This document shows positions 35,381 through 45,253 of a stretch of DNA of 64,000 bases, piece by piece. A program made the translations under genes and the position numbers. The notes below the pieces were generated by a model. It did not search any database, was not told where the DNA came from, and was given only the letters and a program-made list of their open reading frames with translations. Origin of the DNA: Aurelia coerulea (taxonomy: Eukaryota; Cnidaria; Scyphozoa; Semaeostomeae; Ulmaridae); NCBI GenBank assembly GCA_039566865.1, contig CM076943.1:43532663-43596662 (forward strand), read 5' to 3'. Every line of letters begins with the position of its first letter. Within the stretch, counting starts at the first letter, position 1.

Positions 35381-35382
35381 TA

Positions 35383-36639
35383 TCCAGCACGAGCAGTAGT
35401 GAAATGCCAAACCTTGAACTTGAACCACTAAGCCCAATAATTGCTTGAGATATTTTGATTAATTTTGGCTGATTTTTTAGATTTGAGGCTCTCAATGATA
35501 AAATAATATGCACTTCAAAACGAAGGAGAATGTTAAAAGGAATATGCTTCAAACCAGACTGCTTTTTATATTGTGTGTGTGGGAAGATAAAGTATAACAA
35601 AGGAAGAACAATAGGAGCATTGTCTTTAAAACCATAGTCAAGTATGCATCTCGTGTGTGCACTTTGCAAACTTAACAGTTTGAGCTGGAAGTTTGGCTGA
35701 ATGAAGCAGTAACTCAGTTCAATAATAGACCATATCTATCTATATAAAGTATAACAAAGAAATAACAAAGGAAGAACAATATAATCATTGTTTTTAAAAC
35801 AATAACCAGGTACGCATCGCATGTGTGCACTTTGCAAACTTAGCAGTCTTGGCTTGAAGTTCTGCTGAATTATGCAGTAACTCAGTTCAATAATGGACCA
35901 TGATATCTATAAGCACTTTGGTATTGGTCCATCAGTTGCCGCCCTCTTAAACGATCACAGAAAATAACAGCACAGAGAATGAGGAACATTGAAAAACTTG
36001 CATAAATACTGACAAAGGCAAGAGAGAGACAATGAAATGTGTAAAAAAGGCATATTAAAACAGACAAATGGTTTGAAGGGGGAGAATTCTTTGCATCTGG
36101 GAGTTTCTTGTCTGTAAATATGTATGCAAACTTTAACTTGATTTTGCCGAAATATGTGTTTTGCAGTAATTGCTTAATTTTGAAGAAAAATATCACAAGA
36201 ACCAGATGAGCTATTGGAATGAAATTTGGAATGCATGTATCTTAGTCCCTTGTGAAGGGCAAGGACCAAGAAAATGGGGGCTAGCTTGGATGCTTTAGCA
36301 ACATGAAAACTTTAGAACTGAGATAAATGAATCAATTTTAGAAATTTTGATGTACTTCCTTAATTTCCTTTGTTCAACAAACATTTTGAAAAAAATTCTG
36401 GTCTGTGCCCTAGAGTATGGTTTGATCTAGTTATACAGAAAATCTCATCAAAATCAAACATAAGAGCTAAAGCTGTGTTTATTTGAAAACATGCACCTTT
36501 TGGGCCCATTATTTTGCTGATGACGTCATAATTATGCAAATTTATGAAAATTTTCAACTGAAAAATTATTTTTATTTCATCACTTACCTATATCAATAAT
36601 TTGGTGTGGTCAAACTAAGCCTGTCCTTGAAATAGATTA
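35383..36639. other. Non-coding stretch with a 170-bp duplication
   Basis: No gene is supported. Segments at about 35587-35740 and 35760-35915 are diverged tandem copies sharing GGAAGAACAATA, GTGTGCACTTTGCAAACTTA and GCAGTAACTCAGTTCAATAA. A CRE-like TGACGTCA lies near 36522. Confidence 0.55.
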
Positions 36640-37106
36640 TTTGGTTGCAAGCTTTACAGCACAATAGATACGAATGTCTATCCAGACATTCTGAAGCTTG
36701 CAGACGTCTCGCCCATTTTCAAAAATGGCGAATCCACGACCGATGTTAATTACAGGCCAATCAGTGTTCTTTCTTCTATCTCAAAAATTTATGAAATACT
36801 TCTCTCAAAACAAATGTTACCTCACATCAGCCAATATCTATCAGATTTGTTGTGTGGTTTTCGCGAGAAATATAGTACACAAGATGCCCTGATAAGGTTG
36901 ATAGAACGATGTCGCAAGTGTCTTGACAAGCGTGGAATAGTTGGAATGGTGCTTATGGACCTCTCCAAAGCGTATGATTGTCTGCCTCATGATCTCCTTA
37001 TAGCAAAACTGGAGGCCTATGGTTTTGAATTGGGTAGCCTCAGAATGCTCCACAGCTACCTTACTTCACGAAAACAACGAGTTAGAATTGACTCTAGTTA
37101 TAGTGT
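36640..37106 (+). pseudogene. LINE reverse transcriptase N-terminal fragment
   Basis: The frame reads DILKLADVSPIFKNGEST, then VNYRPISVLSSISKIYE, LLCGFREKYSTQDALIRL, VLMDLSKAYDCLPHDLLIAK and SYLTSRKQRVRID, which are successive RT blocks of a CR1/L2-like LINE related to the minus-strand copy at 13340-15480. It ends before the PQG and YADD motifs, where a Penelope-like tail with a hammerhead-like motif begins. It is 5'- and 3'-truncated. Confidence 0.85.
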
Positions 37107-37160
37107 CAATGATGAAGATTTTACAATCGAAACGTTTTGCTTTTAACAGTTTTGTTTTTC
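37107..37160 (+). mobile_element. Penelope-like tail with hammerhead-like core
   Basis: AATGATGAAGATTTTACAAT followed by CGAAACGTTTTGCTTTTAACAG is a slightly altered copy of the tail motif also found at 38707 and 38883. It is followed by an (ATT)n tract. See the finding on hammerhead-like motifs. Confidence 0.55.
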
Positions 37161-37162
37161 TT

Positions 37163-37164
37163 CA

Positions 37165-37209
<45 letters not shown>
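37163..37209. repeat. (ATT)n microsatellite
   Basis: Uninterrupted ATT repeats follow a Penelope-like tail. A (TATGTGA)n-like tract lies just downstream at about 37224-37266. Confidence 0.95.
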
Positions 37210-37254
37210 GATATCCTTGTTGATGTGATATGATATGTGATATGTGATATGTGA

Positions 37255-37608
37255 TATGATATGATATTACGTAAACCTGATATCCTTGTCATTGACAATC
37301 AGTCACGTAAATGCATTATCTTAGAGGTGACTGTCTGCTACGATCTGTATTTTGAACAAGCACTAAACACCAAACAGGAACGGTATCAGCCGCTGTGCAG
37401 TCTACTACAGTTGTTAGGTTGGGATGTAGATCTGAAAGTGCTTTGCTTTGGCTCACTTGGTTGTATCAAAAAGGATGTTTGGACTGTTATGAGATCATTG
37501 TCAGTAGATAAGTTAATTGTAAAGAACACATTACAGTGGTGCTCAGTATCAAATTTAATAATGGCCAACTATATATGGAGACACAGGGTGAAGAAGTTAT
37601 TCAGTTGA
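37255..37608 (+). pseudogene. Retroelement C-terminal nuclease-like domain
   Basis: An open frame (115 codons from 37261) contains RKPDILVIDNQSRKCIILEV followed by TVCYDLYFEQAL and a hydrophobic stretch. The PD...E-V-T spacing is that of PD-(D/E)XK restriction-like nuclease cores, and similar domains end some non-LTR retrotransposons. The frame has a natural stop but starts directly from a microsatellite, so it is a 5'-truncated fragment with no RT attached. The assignment is by motif pattern only. Confidence 0.5.
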
Positions 37609-37797
37609 ATTTTTTTTTCGGTCCTTGTTATGATCAGATACACTAAAGTTCTATATTACAATATTCATACTGAATGACTTCTAAATCTTGTGTCTTACAC
37701 CGTATGAACTGATTATGAATGTAGTGGATAACGTATGCCTAGTAAACATAAGTATTATGTTAACTGAGCTGTCAGCTCGGACACTAGGGCAAACACG

Positions 37798-37798
37798 A

Positions 37799-37847
<49 letters not shown>

Positions 37848-37848
37848 G
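37798..37848. repeat. (ATT)n microsatellite
   Basis: Tandem ATT repeats between the two nuclease-like fragments. Confidence 0.95.
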
Positions 37849-37917
37849 TTCAATATTCACTCGGCGTTCATGTTGACTGCCGGTTAACTGCTGGATAGCA
37901 AGTCAAGTCCCTTGGCC

Positions 37918-38413
37918 TTAGGTATCCAGTACTTTTCTCAGGATCTTTGCAGTTCCCAACAGACACGCTTTTTGTAAAAGTTATGTGCTGCACTCCACTT
38001 CAATTTTCTTCAACAAATTCTCAAAGTTCTTTCCAATGGTACCCAGAGCCCCAATGATTATTGGTACAATCTTAACATCCCTCACGTTCCATAACCTCTT
38101 GATCTCTCTCTTCAAGTCTTGATACAACTCAATTTTTTCCTTTTCTTTTCTTTCAATTCTTGTATCAAAGGGGCAGGATATGTCAATCAGCAGACACGAT
38201 CGATCCTTTTTGTTTTCAAACACAATGTCTGGTCGGTTATGCTCCAGTCGATGATCTGTCTGTATGGGAAAATCCCATAATAACCTAAAGTCTTCTGTCA
38301 CAATCACACTCTCTACTTTATGGTTGTACCATCTATCTCCATGGTCTAATCCTAGTTTTTGACATAACTTCCAGTGGACAATTTGAGCTACCTTGTCATG
38401 TCTCCAGCCTTTA
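37918..38413 (-). pseudogene. LINE C-terminal restriction-like nuclease fragment
   Basis: On the minus strand the frame reads WRHDKVAQIVHWKLCQKLGL, then LLWDFPIQTDHRLEHNRPDI, a conserved LLIDISCPFDTRIERKEKEK, YQDLKREIKRLWNV and VPIIIGALGTIGK. RPD followed fifteen residues later by Asp in LID matches the PD-(D/E)XK type nuclease domain that ends restriction-endonuclease-like LINEs. After a small frame shift near 37985 the frame continues as ACLLGTAKILRKVLDT before a stop. The RT part is absent; the fragment starts next to an (ATT)n tract. Confidence 0.65.
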
Positions 38414-38416
38414 TTA

Positions 38417-38473
<57 letters not shown>
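38404..38473. repeat. (ATT)n microsatellite
   Basis: Nearly pure ATT repeats (with one GTT) bordering the LINE fragment and the next Penelope-like tail. Confidence 0.95.
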
Positions 38474-38474
<1 letters not shown>

Positions 38475-38475
<1 letters not shown>

Positions 38476-38700
38476 ATAAAAACAATATGTAATATAAAAA
38501 CATTCTTTTATGTTGATCTTGTTTATAGTATTCTAAAATAATTTTCTTTTATTTGTCTAGGGTATGGAAACTATTTTTATGTAAATTTTAGTATAAATAC
38601 TTGGCTGTCTAGGATTGTAAATACACTGAAGAAGATTTTATTTCGAAACGTCTGCCCTGAAACAGTTGTGTTTTTATTATTAATATTATCATTCAGTTGA
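38475..38700 (+). mobile_element. Penelope-like 3' tail, plus orientation
   Basis: This segment is an inverted copy of the tail of the minus-strand Penelope-like element (39045-39158 plus 39779-39870). It includes GTCTAGGGTATGGAAACTAT uninterrupted, so it shows the pre-insertion state of the site occupied by the foldback at 39159-39776. CTGAAGAAGATTTTATTTCG then AAACG at 38626-38650 is hammerhead-like but altered in the CTGATGA core. Confidence 0.65.
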
Positions 38701-38760
38701 AAACAACTGATGAAGATTTTATAATCGAAACGTTTTGCTTTTAACAGTTTTGTTTTTCAT
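38701..38760 (+). ncRNA. Hammerhead-ribozyme-like motif in a Penelope-like tail
   Basis: CTGATGA at 38707 followed by GATT-TTAT-AATC (possible 4-bp stem II, preceded by an unpaired A) and then GAAACG matches the conserved CUGAUGA...GAAA hammerhead core. Such motifs are known from Penelope-like retroelements. No clear stem III or stem I closure was found by eye, so activity is uncertain. Confidence 0.4.
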
Positions 38761-38762
38761 AA

Positions 38763-38874
<112 letters not shown>

Positions 38875-38879
38875 GAAAT

Positions 38880-38942
38880 AGACTGATGAAGATTTTATAA
38901 TCGAAACGTATTGCTTTTAACAGTTTTGTTTTTCATATACTT
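38880..38942 (+). ncRNA. Second hammerhead-like tail motif
   Basis: A near-identical copy of the 38701-38760 motif (CTGATGA at 38883, GAAACG ending at 38908), differing at GTATTGC. The pair flanks the long (ATT)n tract as direct repeats. Confidence 0.4.
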
Positions 38943-39158
38943 GTTTCTGTTATTTTTGATGGTGGTTTTCTTTTGATATTATTATTATTGTTATTATTAT
39001 TATATAAACTAAACCACTTTCAAAGTAAAACAGAAATTAAAATGATAAAAAACACAACTGTTTCAGGGCAGACGTTTCGATATAAAATCTTCTTCAGTGT
39101 ATTTACAATCCTAGACAGCCAAGTATTTATACTAAAATTTACATAAAAATAGTTTCTA

Positions 39159-39776
39159 CCGGGTGACCCAGAAAAAAGTGACCCAACGCAATCTGTTACA
39201 GAAAATTAAGTAAGTGGCCGATTGAGATGCTTCAAACGTTGTTCTGTCGCTAAAAGACTAGCCTATGCTATGAGTATTTTTTGCAATTTTTTTCGGCACG
39301 GTAAATTTCCAAAATTAAGGATTTCGAGGAAAAGAGCATGCCTGAAATCCTCAAAAAGTCGTCAAAAACAGGGCATCGATTTACAGCCATTTCAAATCTT
39401 CAAAACAACGAGGAGCGTGTTTCATTTCAAATTGGGAATAGGTAACACAGTCGGAAGTCTTCAGAGCAAGTTTATAGTCCCTAGGTACTTGAAAATATTC
39501 TCAGGCAGAATGAAACACGCTCCTCGTTGTTTTGAAGATCTGAAATGGCTTCAAATCGATCCCTTGTTTTTGACGACTTTTTGAGAATTTCAAGCCTGCC
39601 CTTTTCCTCAAAATCCTTAATTCGGGAACTTTCCCGTGCCCAAAAAAATTGCGAAAAATACTCATAATGTAGGCTGGTTTTTTAGCGACAAAACAACGTT
39701 TGAAATATTTCAATCTGCCACTTACTTTTTTTTCTATAACAGATTGCGTTGGGTCACTTTTTTCTGGGTCACCCGG
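39159..39776. mobile_element. TA-flanked foldback MITE, copy B
   Basis: Ends CCGGGTGACCCAGAAAAAAG and TTTTTTCTGGGTCACCCGG are inverted repeats bordered by TA at 39157-39158 and 39777-39778. The inverted paralogue at 38475-38600 lacks the insertion, so the element and its TA duplication are well defined. Arms of about 270 bp each carry an open frame similar to those in copy A at 27314-27928. Confidence 0.92.
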
Positions 39777-40214
39777 TATACCCTAGACAAATAAAAGAAA
39801 AGAAAAGAATATTATTTTAGAATACTATCAACAAGATAAACATAAAAGAATGTTTTTATATTACATATAGACAAAGCCGCAAAAAAACAAGGCATGAATT
39901 TCTTTCCACAAAACTCCCCAATGACCTTACTCGGAGATATTTTCCCCCTTTTTTTGGATTTGAATAGAAAGAAACGATCTCTAAATCTTATAGACAAGGG
40001 ACTGAAAGCTCTTCGCGACAACAACTTTTACAACCCTAGACAACAGGCAAGGGATATCGGCCATTGACCCTCCAAAGATTTGCTTAAATTGCTAAATCTA
40101 GGATAGCTCGATAGGGAATTCCACCCCACCACTACGTGTAATTATACACGAAGTCAACAAGCCGACATCCCTGCCATTGTGTTGCCCAAGGTTTTCAATG
40201 CAATGGTATGAGAA

Positions 40215-41034
40215 CTAGGCAGTACCACAAGCAAACATATCCAGCTCAACATCAGCCGCCCTCTCGTTTAGGCCATTTGGTGCAAACAAACCCAATTTGT
40301 ATTGCCAAAAGAGCTCTTTCCTACGAAGGGAGTACACATCCTGTGCTCCGTCGATGATACGAATAACGACGGAGAAGTCACCTTGATGGCCTTCCTCGAA
40401 AAAATGAGCGAAAAAAATTGCCTGTGGGACTGCCTTTCCCGTATCAAGAGCACCAGTATTGCGTTTCTGCTTGTACGTCCGAAAATATGATTTGTGGACA
40501 TTAAATCTTTGACGAAATTTAGTTTTTGTGCTGCCAACATACTTTTTGTTGCAACATGTACATTGCAACATATAAACTACGTTTATCGAATTGCAATCGT
40601 ACGCCCCCGAAAAGTTCTTAAAAGATCGCGAATCATTCGCATTAGAAAAACTGGAGCCCTCTCTGATGATAGGGCAGATTAGACATCTCCTACCATTGCA
40701 TTTAAAAGTTCCCTTTGGCATCAGCTCCTGATCTTGAGTTTGCAATTTAGCGCGAACCAAAGTATCTTTAAGGTTTTTTGCCCTTCTAAATGAAACGAAA
40801 ATTTTTCCGGCAAATAGTTTGCGATGTTCGTCATCGATAAGAAGAATATTTGCGCAATTTTGCAAAATATTGCTGACCCCCTGAAGTGCCGGATGGTAAG
40901 TTAGAACCAACGGTATCCTCGTGTCATCCTTCTGCTTGGAATTTCCATTTAACAGATTTTCTCTATCCAAGCTTCTAACCTTGTATAGTTGACTGTCGAT
41001 TTCCCCTTCTTGATACCCCCGCCCAATAAGCCAT
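40215..41034 (-). pseudogene. Penelope-like ORF 3' part with GIY-YIG endonuclease
   Basis: The frame encodes the C-terminal ~270 residues of a Penelope-like polyprotein. It begins within the RT-to-nuclease linker (WLIGRGYQEGEIDSQLYKV, PLVLTYHPALQG). It continues with a Cys-rich motif C-x4-C-x2-C at residues 117-125 (CNGRRCLIC). Then comes the GIY-YIG nuclease: VVY at 157-159, YVG at 170-172, arginines 179 and 181, and a Glu in RRKELFWQYKL at 245. The upstream RT is missing. The apparent start codon lies inside the Gypsy LTR and is accidental: across the Gypsy insertion the frame continues upstream at 45428 with no stop for about a dozen codons. Penelope-like elements use this nuclease for target-primed integration. 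Confidence 0.85.
41030..41034. repeat. 5-bp target duplication of Gypsy, left
   Basis: GCCAT precedes the left LTR and is repeated at 45428-45432. Confidence 0.9.
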
Positions 41035-41208
41035 TGTTGTATTGACACTCTATGTATATAGTATGGTTACCCTGTGGAACCATTGTTGTAGTCACGCCTT
41101 GTTTAGATTATTTACTCTTGTTATGTTCGGTTCGAAGCAAGACGTATATTATTAGTCTCCAAATCTTGGTCTGAATAATGTCCTGTGCCGAGGTCATAGG
41201 ATATAACA
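41035..41208 (+). repeat. Gypsy 5' LTR
   Basis: 174 bp beginning TGTTG and ending AACA. It apparently matches the 3' LTR at every position. Confidence 0.97.
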
Positions 41209-41209
41209 T

Positions 41210-41220
41210 TGGCGACGAAG
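41210..41220 (+). other. Primer-binding site
   Basis: TGGCGACGAAG lies two bases inside the 5' LTR. It is complementary, with one mismatch, to the CCA-bearing 3' end expected of a tRNA-Ser (GCT type). It would prime minus-strand DNA synthesis. Confidence 0.65.
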
Positions 41221-41243
41221 ATGTAACAGAAATTTAAGAGAGA

Positions 41244-42503
41244 ATGGCGTTCAGCTTAAACTTGAAACCGCTTCTTGAATTTGACCCAGAGAGAGAGGTA
41301 GGCGCTAGTATCTCGGCGAGATGGCGACAATGGCTCAACGACTTCGACACGTTTCTGCTCGCAAGTGGTATACGAGATAATCGTCGCAAGAGAGCACTAC
41401 TCTTATATCAAGCTGGTTCACGCGTTCGTGAAATTTTTGGTCAACTTCCAGATACAGGGGAAGATGACGATTACAACGCTGCTCGAACCAAGTTATCAGA
41501 ATATTTTGAACCGCAAAAGAACACACGCTACGAGGTGTACAAATTCAGACAAACACGACAGGAAGTTGGAGAGACACTTGACAGCTTTTACACAAGGCTA
41601 CGCAAACTATCCGTGAATTGCGAATTCGCTGATGCAGATTTTGAAATAGAAGAACAGATTATTATCGGAGGACTTTCATCTCGAATCAGAAAGAAAGCGC
41701 TTCGAGAGCCTGAATACAAACTGAGAGATATGCTCTTGGATGGTCGTCGAAACGAGATGAGCGAATTCCAAGCAAAAGATATCGAATCAAAGGATGAAAG
41801 ACCCATAACAAATCGTATTCGTGCAGACACGCAATACAAGAAAAACAACAAAGCTTCAAAATGTGGTAACTGTGGAGGGGCATGGCATCCTAAAGGCAAA
41901 TGTCCAGCACAAGGGAAAACATGTCGAAAATGTTCCAAGAATAATCACTTTGCGAACGTATGCCGAAGTTCTGCTCAGGACAATCAAAAGAAATCTGAAA
42001 AGTCTAAATTTAGAAAAAAGAAGACAGTGAAACCGTTGCATCATTCAGAAACCGATTCAAGTGATGGAGAATACATGTACGCTGTCAAACAAAAGTCCGC
42101 TGGTTGTCCAACAGCAAAAGTCAATATTGGGGGCACTACAATTGAGATCATGATAGATACCGGAGCCTCGATCAATGTATTGGATCAACAAGCTTTTGAA
42201 AAGTTGACCGGTATTAAGTTGCAACCAACAAAGGTCCAAGCATTTCCTTTCAATACAAAACAGCCCGTACATTTCAAAGGGAAATTCGAGACGTTGGTAG
42301 AATCGAAGGAGAAATATTGCCTAGCAACATTCTACGTGATGAAAGAACAGAAAGCAGGATGTCTATTGTCAGCAAACACAGCGCAAGAGCTTGGTCTGAT
42401 AAGCTTGAATCTCAGCAACGTTCATTCACTCAACACAAACGATGAAAACATTTGTGGGATAATTGATGAATACAGCAAGTATTTGAAGGATTGGGAAAGC
42501 TGA
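41244..42503 (+). CDS. Gypsy Gag-protease
   Basis: A 419-residue frame. The first ~190 residues are a Gag capsid-like region rich in charged helices. Two CCHC zinc knuckles follow at residues 207-220 (CGNCGGAWHPKGKC) and 227-240 (CRKCSKNNHFANVC), which bind genomic RNA. A retropepsin-type aspartic protease follows, with its active-site DTGAS at 305-309 in IMIDTGASINVL. The frame ends just before the RT at YSKYLKDWES, while the RT frame (two frames away) is open through the same DNA with FEGLGKLKDD. A single-base change at about 42475-42482 would account for the shift; programmed frameshifting is less likely because the break lies after protease. Confidence 0.95.
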   Translation: MAFSLNLKPLLEFDPEREVGASISARWRQWLNDFDTFLLASGIRDNRRKRALLLYQAGSRVREIFGQLPDTGEDDDYNAARTKLSEYFEPQKNTRYEVYKFRQTRQEVGETLDSFYTRLRKLSVNCEFADADFEIEEQIIIGGLSSRIRKKALREPEYKLRDMLLDGRRNEMSEFQAKDIESKDERPITNRIRADTQYKKNNKASKCGNCGGAWHPKGKCPAQGKTCRKCSKNNHFANVCRSSAQDNQKKSEKSKFRKKKTVKPLHHSETDSSDGEYMYAVKQKSAGCPTAKVNIGGTTIEIMIDTGASINVLDQQAFEKLTGIKLQPTKVQAFPFNTKQPVHFKGKFETLVESKEKYCLATFYVMKEQKAGCLLSANTAQELGLISLNLSNVHSLNTNDENICGIIDEYSKYLKDWES

Positions 42504-43669
42504 AAGATGATGCCGTCAAACTGAATATTGACAAAGAGGCGATACCACAGGCACAACAACCTAGAAGAATACCGTTTCACATTCGTAAGAAAGTGAAGGA
42601 CGCTTTGAAGGAGCTGGAAAATCAGGATATCATCGAACCTGTACCAGCAAATCAGCCCACTCCTTGGCTTTCTCCTATCGTAGCAGTACCGAAGAAGGAC
42701 GGTTCTGTGCGCATATGTGTAGACATGAGAATGGCCAACCAAGCAATTAATAGAGTCAGGTATCCAATACCAACAGTGAATGATATCAGCTTAGATCTCA
42801 ATGGGGCTAAGTATTTCTCAAAGCTTGACTTAGCACAGGCGTACCACCAACTACCCCTTGCGGAGGAGAGCAGGTACATAACGGCTTTCAGCACACATGT
42901 TGGTTTATACCGATATAAAAGATTGGCTTATGGAATAAACGCAAGTGCAGAAATATTTCAACACGCTCTTCAGCAAAACCTCCAAGGCATCAAAGGTGTA
43001 CGCAACATAGCTGACGACATTATCGTGTATGGTTCTACAAGAAAAGAACATGACACAGCACTCAAAGAATGTCTTAACCGATTACAAGAAAAAGGCTTTA
43101 CATTAAATGCAAAAAAATGTAAATTCCTACAGCCAACACTTGATTTTTTCGGTCAAATATTCTCAGCAGATGGGACACGCCCTGATCCAAAGAGAATTGA
43201 AGATTTTCAAAATGCAGCTCAACCTACAAGTGCACAAGAAGTTCGCAGCTTGCTTGGTATGTCAAACTACAGCTCCAAATACATACACGACTACGCTACA
43301 ATTACAGCACCCTTACGTGAGCTTACGAAGAAAAATGCACGATTTTCATGGGAGCAAGAACACCAGAGAGCTTTTGATAAACTCAAACAGGCGCTAGTAT
43401 CAGCCCCGGTGATGGGTTCTTTTGACACGAAGAAAGATACGATGCTCACAGTCGATGCAAGCCCTGTAGGAGTTTCAGCTATTTTAGCCCAAAGTGCAAG
43501 AGATGAATCGGAGTATAAAGTTATTGCGTATGCTAGTCGTTCATTGTCAAATGTTGAACGTAGATATTCGCAGACTGAAATAGAAGCTCTAAGCATCGTA
43601 TGGGCGATAGAACACTTTCACTTGTTTTTATATGGCCAGCCATTCACGCTGTTTACTGATGATGATTAG
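42482..43669 (+). CDS. Gypsy reverse transcriptase and RNase H N-part
   Basis: Numbered from 42491, this frame holds the RT palm with catalytic Asp113 (KLDLAQAYHQ) and the ADD box Asp175/Asp176 (IADDIIVYG). The connection and the RNase H start follow: Asp322 (TVDASPVGV), Glu363 (QTEIEALSIVWAIEHF), and FTD with Asp390. The frame then meets a stop (TAG, 43667-43669) because about four bases appear to be missing just after FTD, where Gypsy RNase H normally has a His-Lys-Pro-Leu-like segment. RNase H is thus cut off, and the rest continues two frames away from 43666. Confidence 0.93.
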   Translation, partial: FEGLGKLKDDAVKLNIDKEAIPQAQQPRRIPFHIRKKVKDALKELENQDIIEPVPANQPTPWLSPIVAVPKKDGSVRICVDMRMANQAINRVRYPIPTVNDISLDLNGAKYFSKLDLAQAYHQLPLAEESRYITAFSTHVGLYRYKRLAYGINASAEIFQHALQQNLQGIKGVRNIADDIIVYGSTRKEHDTALKECLNRLQEKGFTLNAKKCKFLQPTLDFFGQIFSADGTRPDPKRIEDFQNAAQPTSAQEVRSLLGMSNYSSKYIHDYATITAPLRELTKKNARFSWEQEHQRAFDKLKQALVSAPVMGSFDTKKDTMLTVDASPVGVSAILAQSARDESEYKVIAYASRSLSNVERRYSQTEIEALSIVWAIEHFHLFLYGQPFTLFTDDD

Positions 43670-45219
43670 AGATCATTTATGGATCACCAAAGTCCAAACC
43701 TTCTGCCAGAATAGAACGATGGGTTCTACGTTTACAGCCATATACATTCACTGTAAAATACAAAGCTGGAAAAGAAAACGCAGCAGATTACTTATCCAGA
43801 CACCCATCTTACTCGCATACTAACGAAGAGAGACACACGGAACAGTATGTAAATTTTGTTACAATGAATGCAGTCCCAAAAGCGATGTCATTAAGCGAAA
43901 TTGCACAGGCTACAAACGAAGATAAGACACTTCAATTACTCCGCGCTGCAATACGCACAGATATCTGGAATTCAGATGTACTTAAGCCGTACAAAATGAT
44001 TAAAGAAGAATTGACTATCGGTGCACAAAATGTTATTCTGCGAGGATCAAGAATTATCATTCCTGAATCATTACAGCAACGAGCTATAGACATTGCACAT
44101 GAAAGTCACCAAGGACTCTCGAAGACCAAAGCAATGATACGGGAAAAGGTGTGGTTTCCTAAAATCGATGATGCAGTCAAAGCAACACTTGATTCATGCC
44201 TAGCTTGCCAAGCCACAGGTAAACAAAATCCTCCAGAACCAGTAAAGTTGAGTGACATGCCACGAGCACCATGGGAAAAACTGCATGCGGATTTTTATGG
44301 CCCATTACCTTCAGGAGATTATTTGTTAGTTGTCATCGACAGGTATTCTCGCTTTCCTGAAGTTGAGTTCGTGAAATCGACAAAGCTATCAGCTTTAGTC
44401 CCAAAATTTGATCGTATATTTGCTGTACATGGAATACCAGAAGTCATCAAAACAGACAATGGTCCGCCTTTTAACAGCGATGATTTCAGTAGATATCTTA
44501 CAGCACTCGGAATAAAGCACGATCCAATTACTCCAGTATGGCCACAAGCTAACGGAGAAGTAGAAAGGTTTAACCAACCTTTAGGCAAAGTCATTCAAGC
44601 CGCCTTAATTGAAGGAAAACCATGGAGACAAGAAATACAGCGATTTCTACTGCAGTACAGAACAACTCCACACTCGGTTACAAAAGTTGCACCATGTGAA
44701 CTTCTTTTCAATCGACAAGTTAGGGGGAAATTGCCAGTTATCGAAAGAAAGATTGTTGTAAACAAACACAAACAAGCACGAGCTAACGAGGTTGAAAAAC
44801 AGAAATATCAGAAAGAATACACGGACACGCGTCGAAATGCAAAGGAGAGTCATATTAAAGTTGGAGACACTGTTTTAGTGAAAGAAATTCGAAAGAATAA
44901 GTTATATTCTCGTTTTAACAAGACTCCTTACGTCGTTATTGAGCGAAAAGGAAAAATGATAACCGCTGAAAATGCAAACAAACATCGCATTACACGAAAC
45001 ATATCCCATTTTAAGAAGTACATTATTAATCGAAAAGATCACTCATTCGAGACAGACAGTGATTTAGAAGACACAGATCGTAGAGATGAACCGTTGAAAC
45101 AAACTGATCAGATTGAGGAACAAGATGATCAAGCGCAACCAATCGAGAACGATAATCAGCCAAGAGAAACTCGGACACGCAAATGTCCTGAACGATATGG
45201 AAATCCTGTTCCAATATAA
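43666..45219 (+). CDS. Gypsy RNase H remainder and integrase
   Basis: The frame opens with LEIIYGSPKSKPSARIERW, the end of RNase H, and runs through the tether to integrase. Counting from the Met at 43864, the HHCC zinc-binding domain is H79, H82, C112, C115 (HESHQGLSK...CLAC). The DDE core is D143 (HADFYGPL), D198 (IKTDNGPPF) and E234 (NGEVERF), with the expected 35-residue D-E spacing. A basic C-terminal domain and an acidic tail end at 45219. Integrase would join the cDNA to the host chromosome; all catalytic residues are present. Confidence 0.95.
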   Translation, partial: LEIIYGSPKSKPSARIERWVLRLQPYTFTVKYKAGKENAADYLSRHPSYSHTNEERHTEQYVNFVTMNAVPKAMSLSEIAQATNEDKTLQLLRAAIRTDIWNSDVLKPYKMIKEELTIGAQNVILRGSRIIIPESLQQRAIDIAHESHQGLSKTKAMIREKVWFPKIDDAVKATLDSCLACQATGKQNPPEPVKLSDMPRAPWEKLHADFYGPLPSGDYLLVVIDRYSRFPEVEFVKSTKLSALVPKFDRIFAVHGIPEVIKTDNGPPFNSDDFSRYLTALGIKHDPITPVWPQANGEVERFNQPLGKVIQAALIEGKPWRQEIQRFLLQYRTTPHSVTKVAPCELLFNRQVRGKLPVIERKIVVNKHKQARANEVEKQKYQKEYTDTRRNAKESHIKVGDTVLVKEIRKNKLYSRFNKTPYVVIERKGKMITAENANKHRITRNISHFKKYIINRKDHSFETDSDLEDTDRRDEPLKQTDQIEEQDDQAQPIENDNQPRETRTRKCPERYGNPVPI

Positions 45220-45240
45220 CTCGTTACAACACTCATTCCG

Positions 45241-45253
45241 AAAAGGGGAGTAA
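45241..45253 (+). other. Polypurine tract
   Basis: AAAAGGGGAGTAA directly abuts the 3' LTR and would prime plus-strand synthesis. Confidence 0.8.

Larger units (their letters stand above)
39004..41034 (-). mobile_element. Penelope-like element, 5'-truncated and interrupted
   Basis: Read on the minus strand, the coding part at 40215-41034 is followed by an untranslated tail to about 39004. The tail ends in a hammerhead-like motif (complement of 39073-39097) and (TAA)n. The element is split twice: by the Gypsy element at 41035-45427 in its ORF, and by the TA-flanked foldback at 39159-39776 in its tail. Its remaining 5' piece is 45428-45490. Confidence 0.8.
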
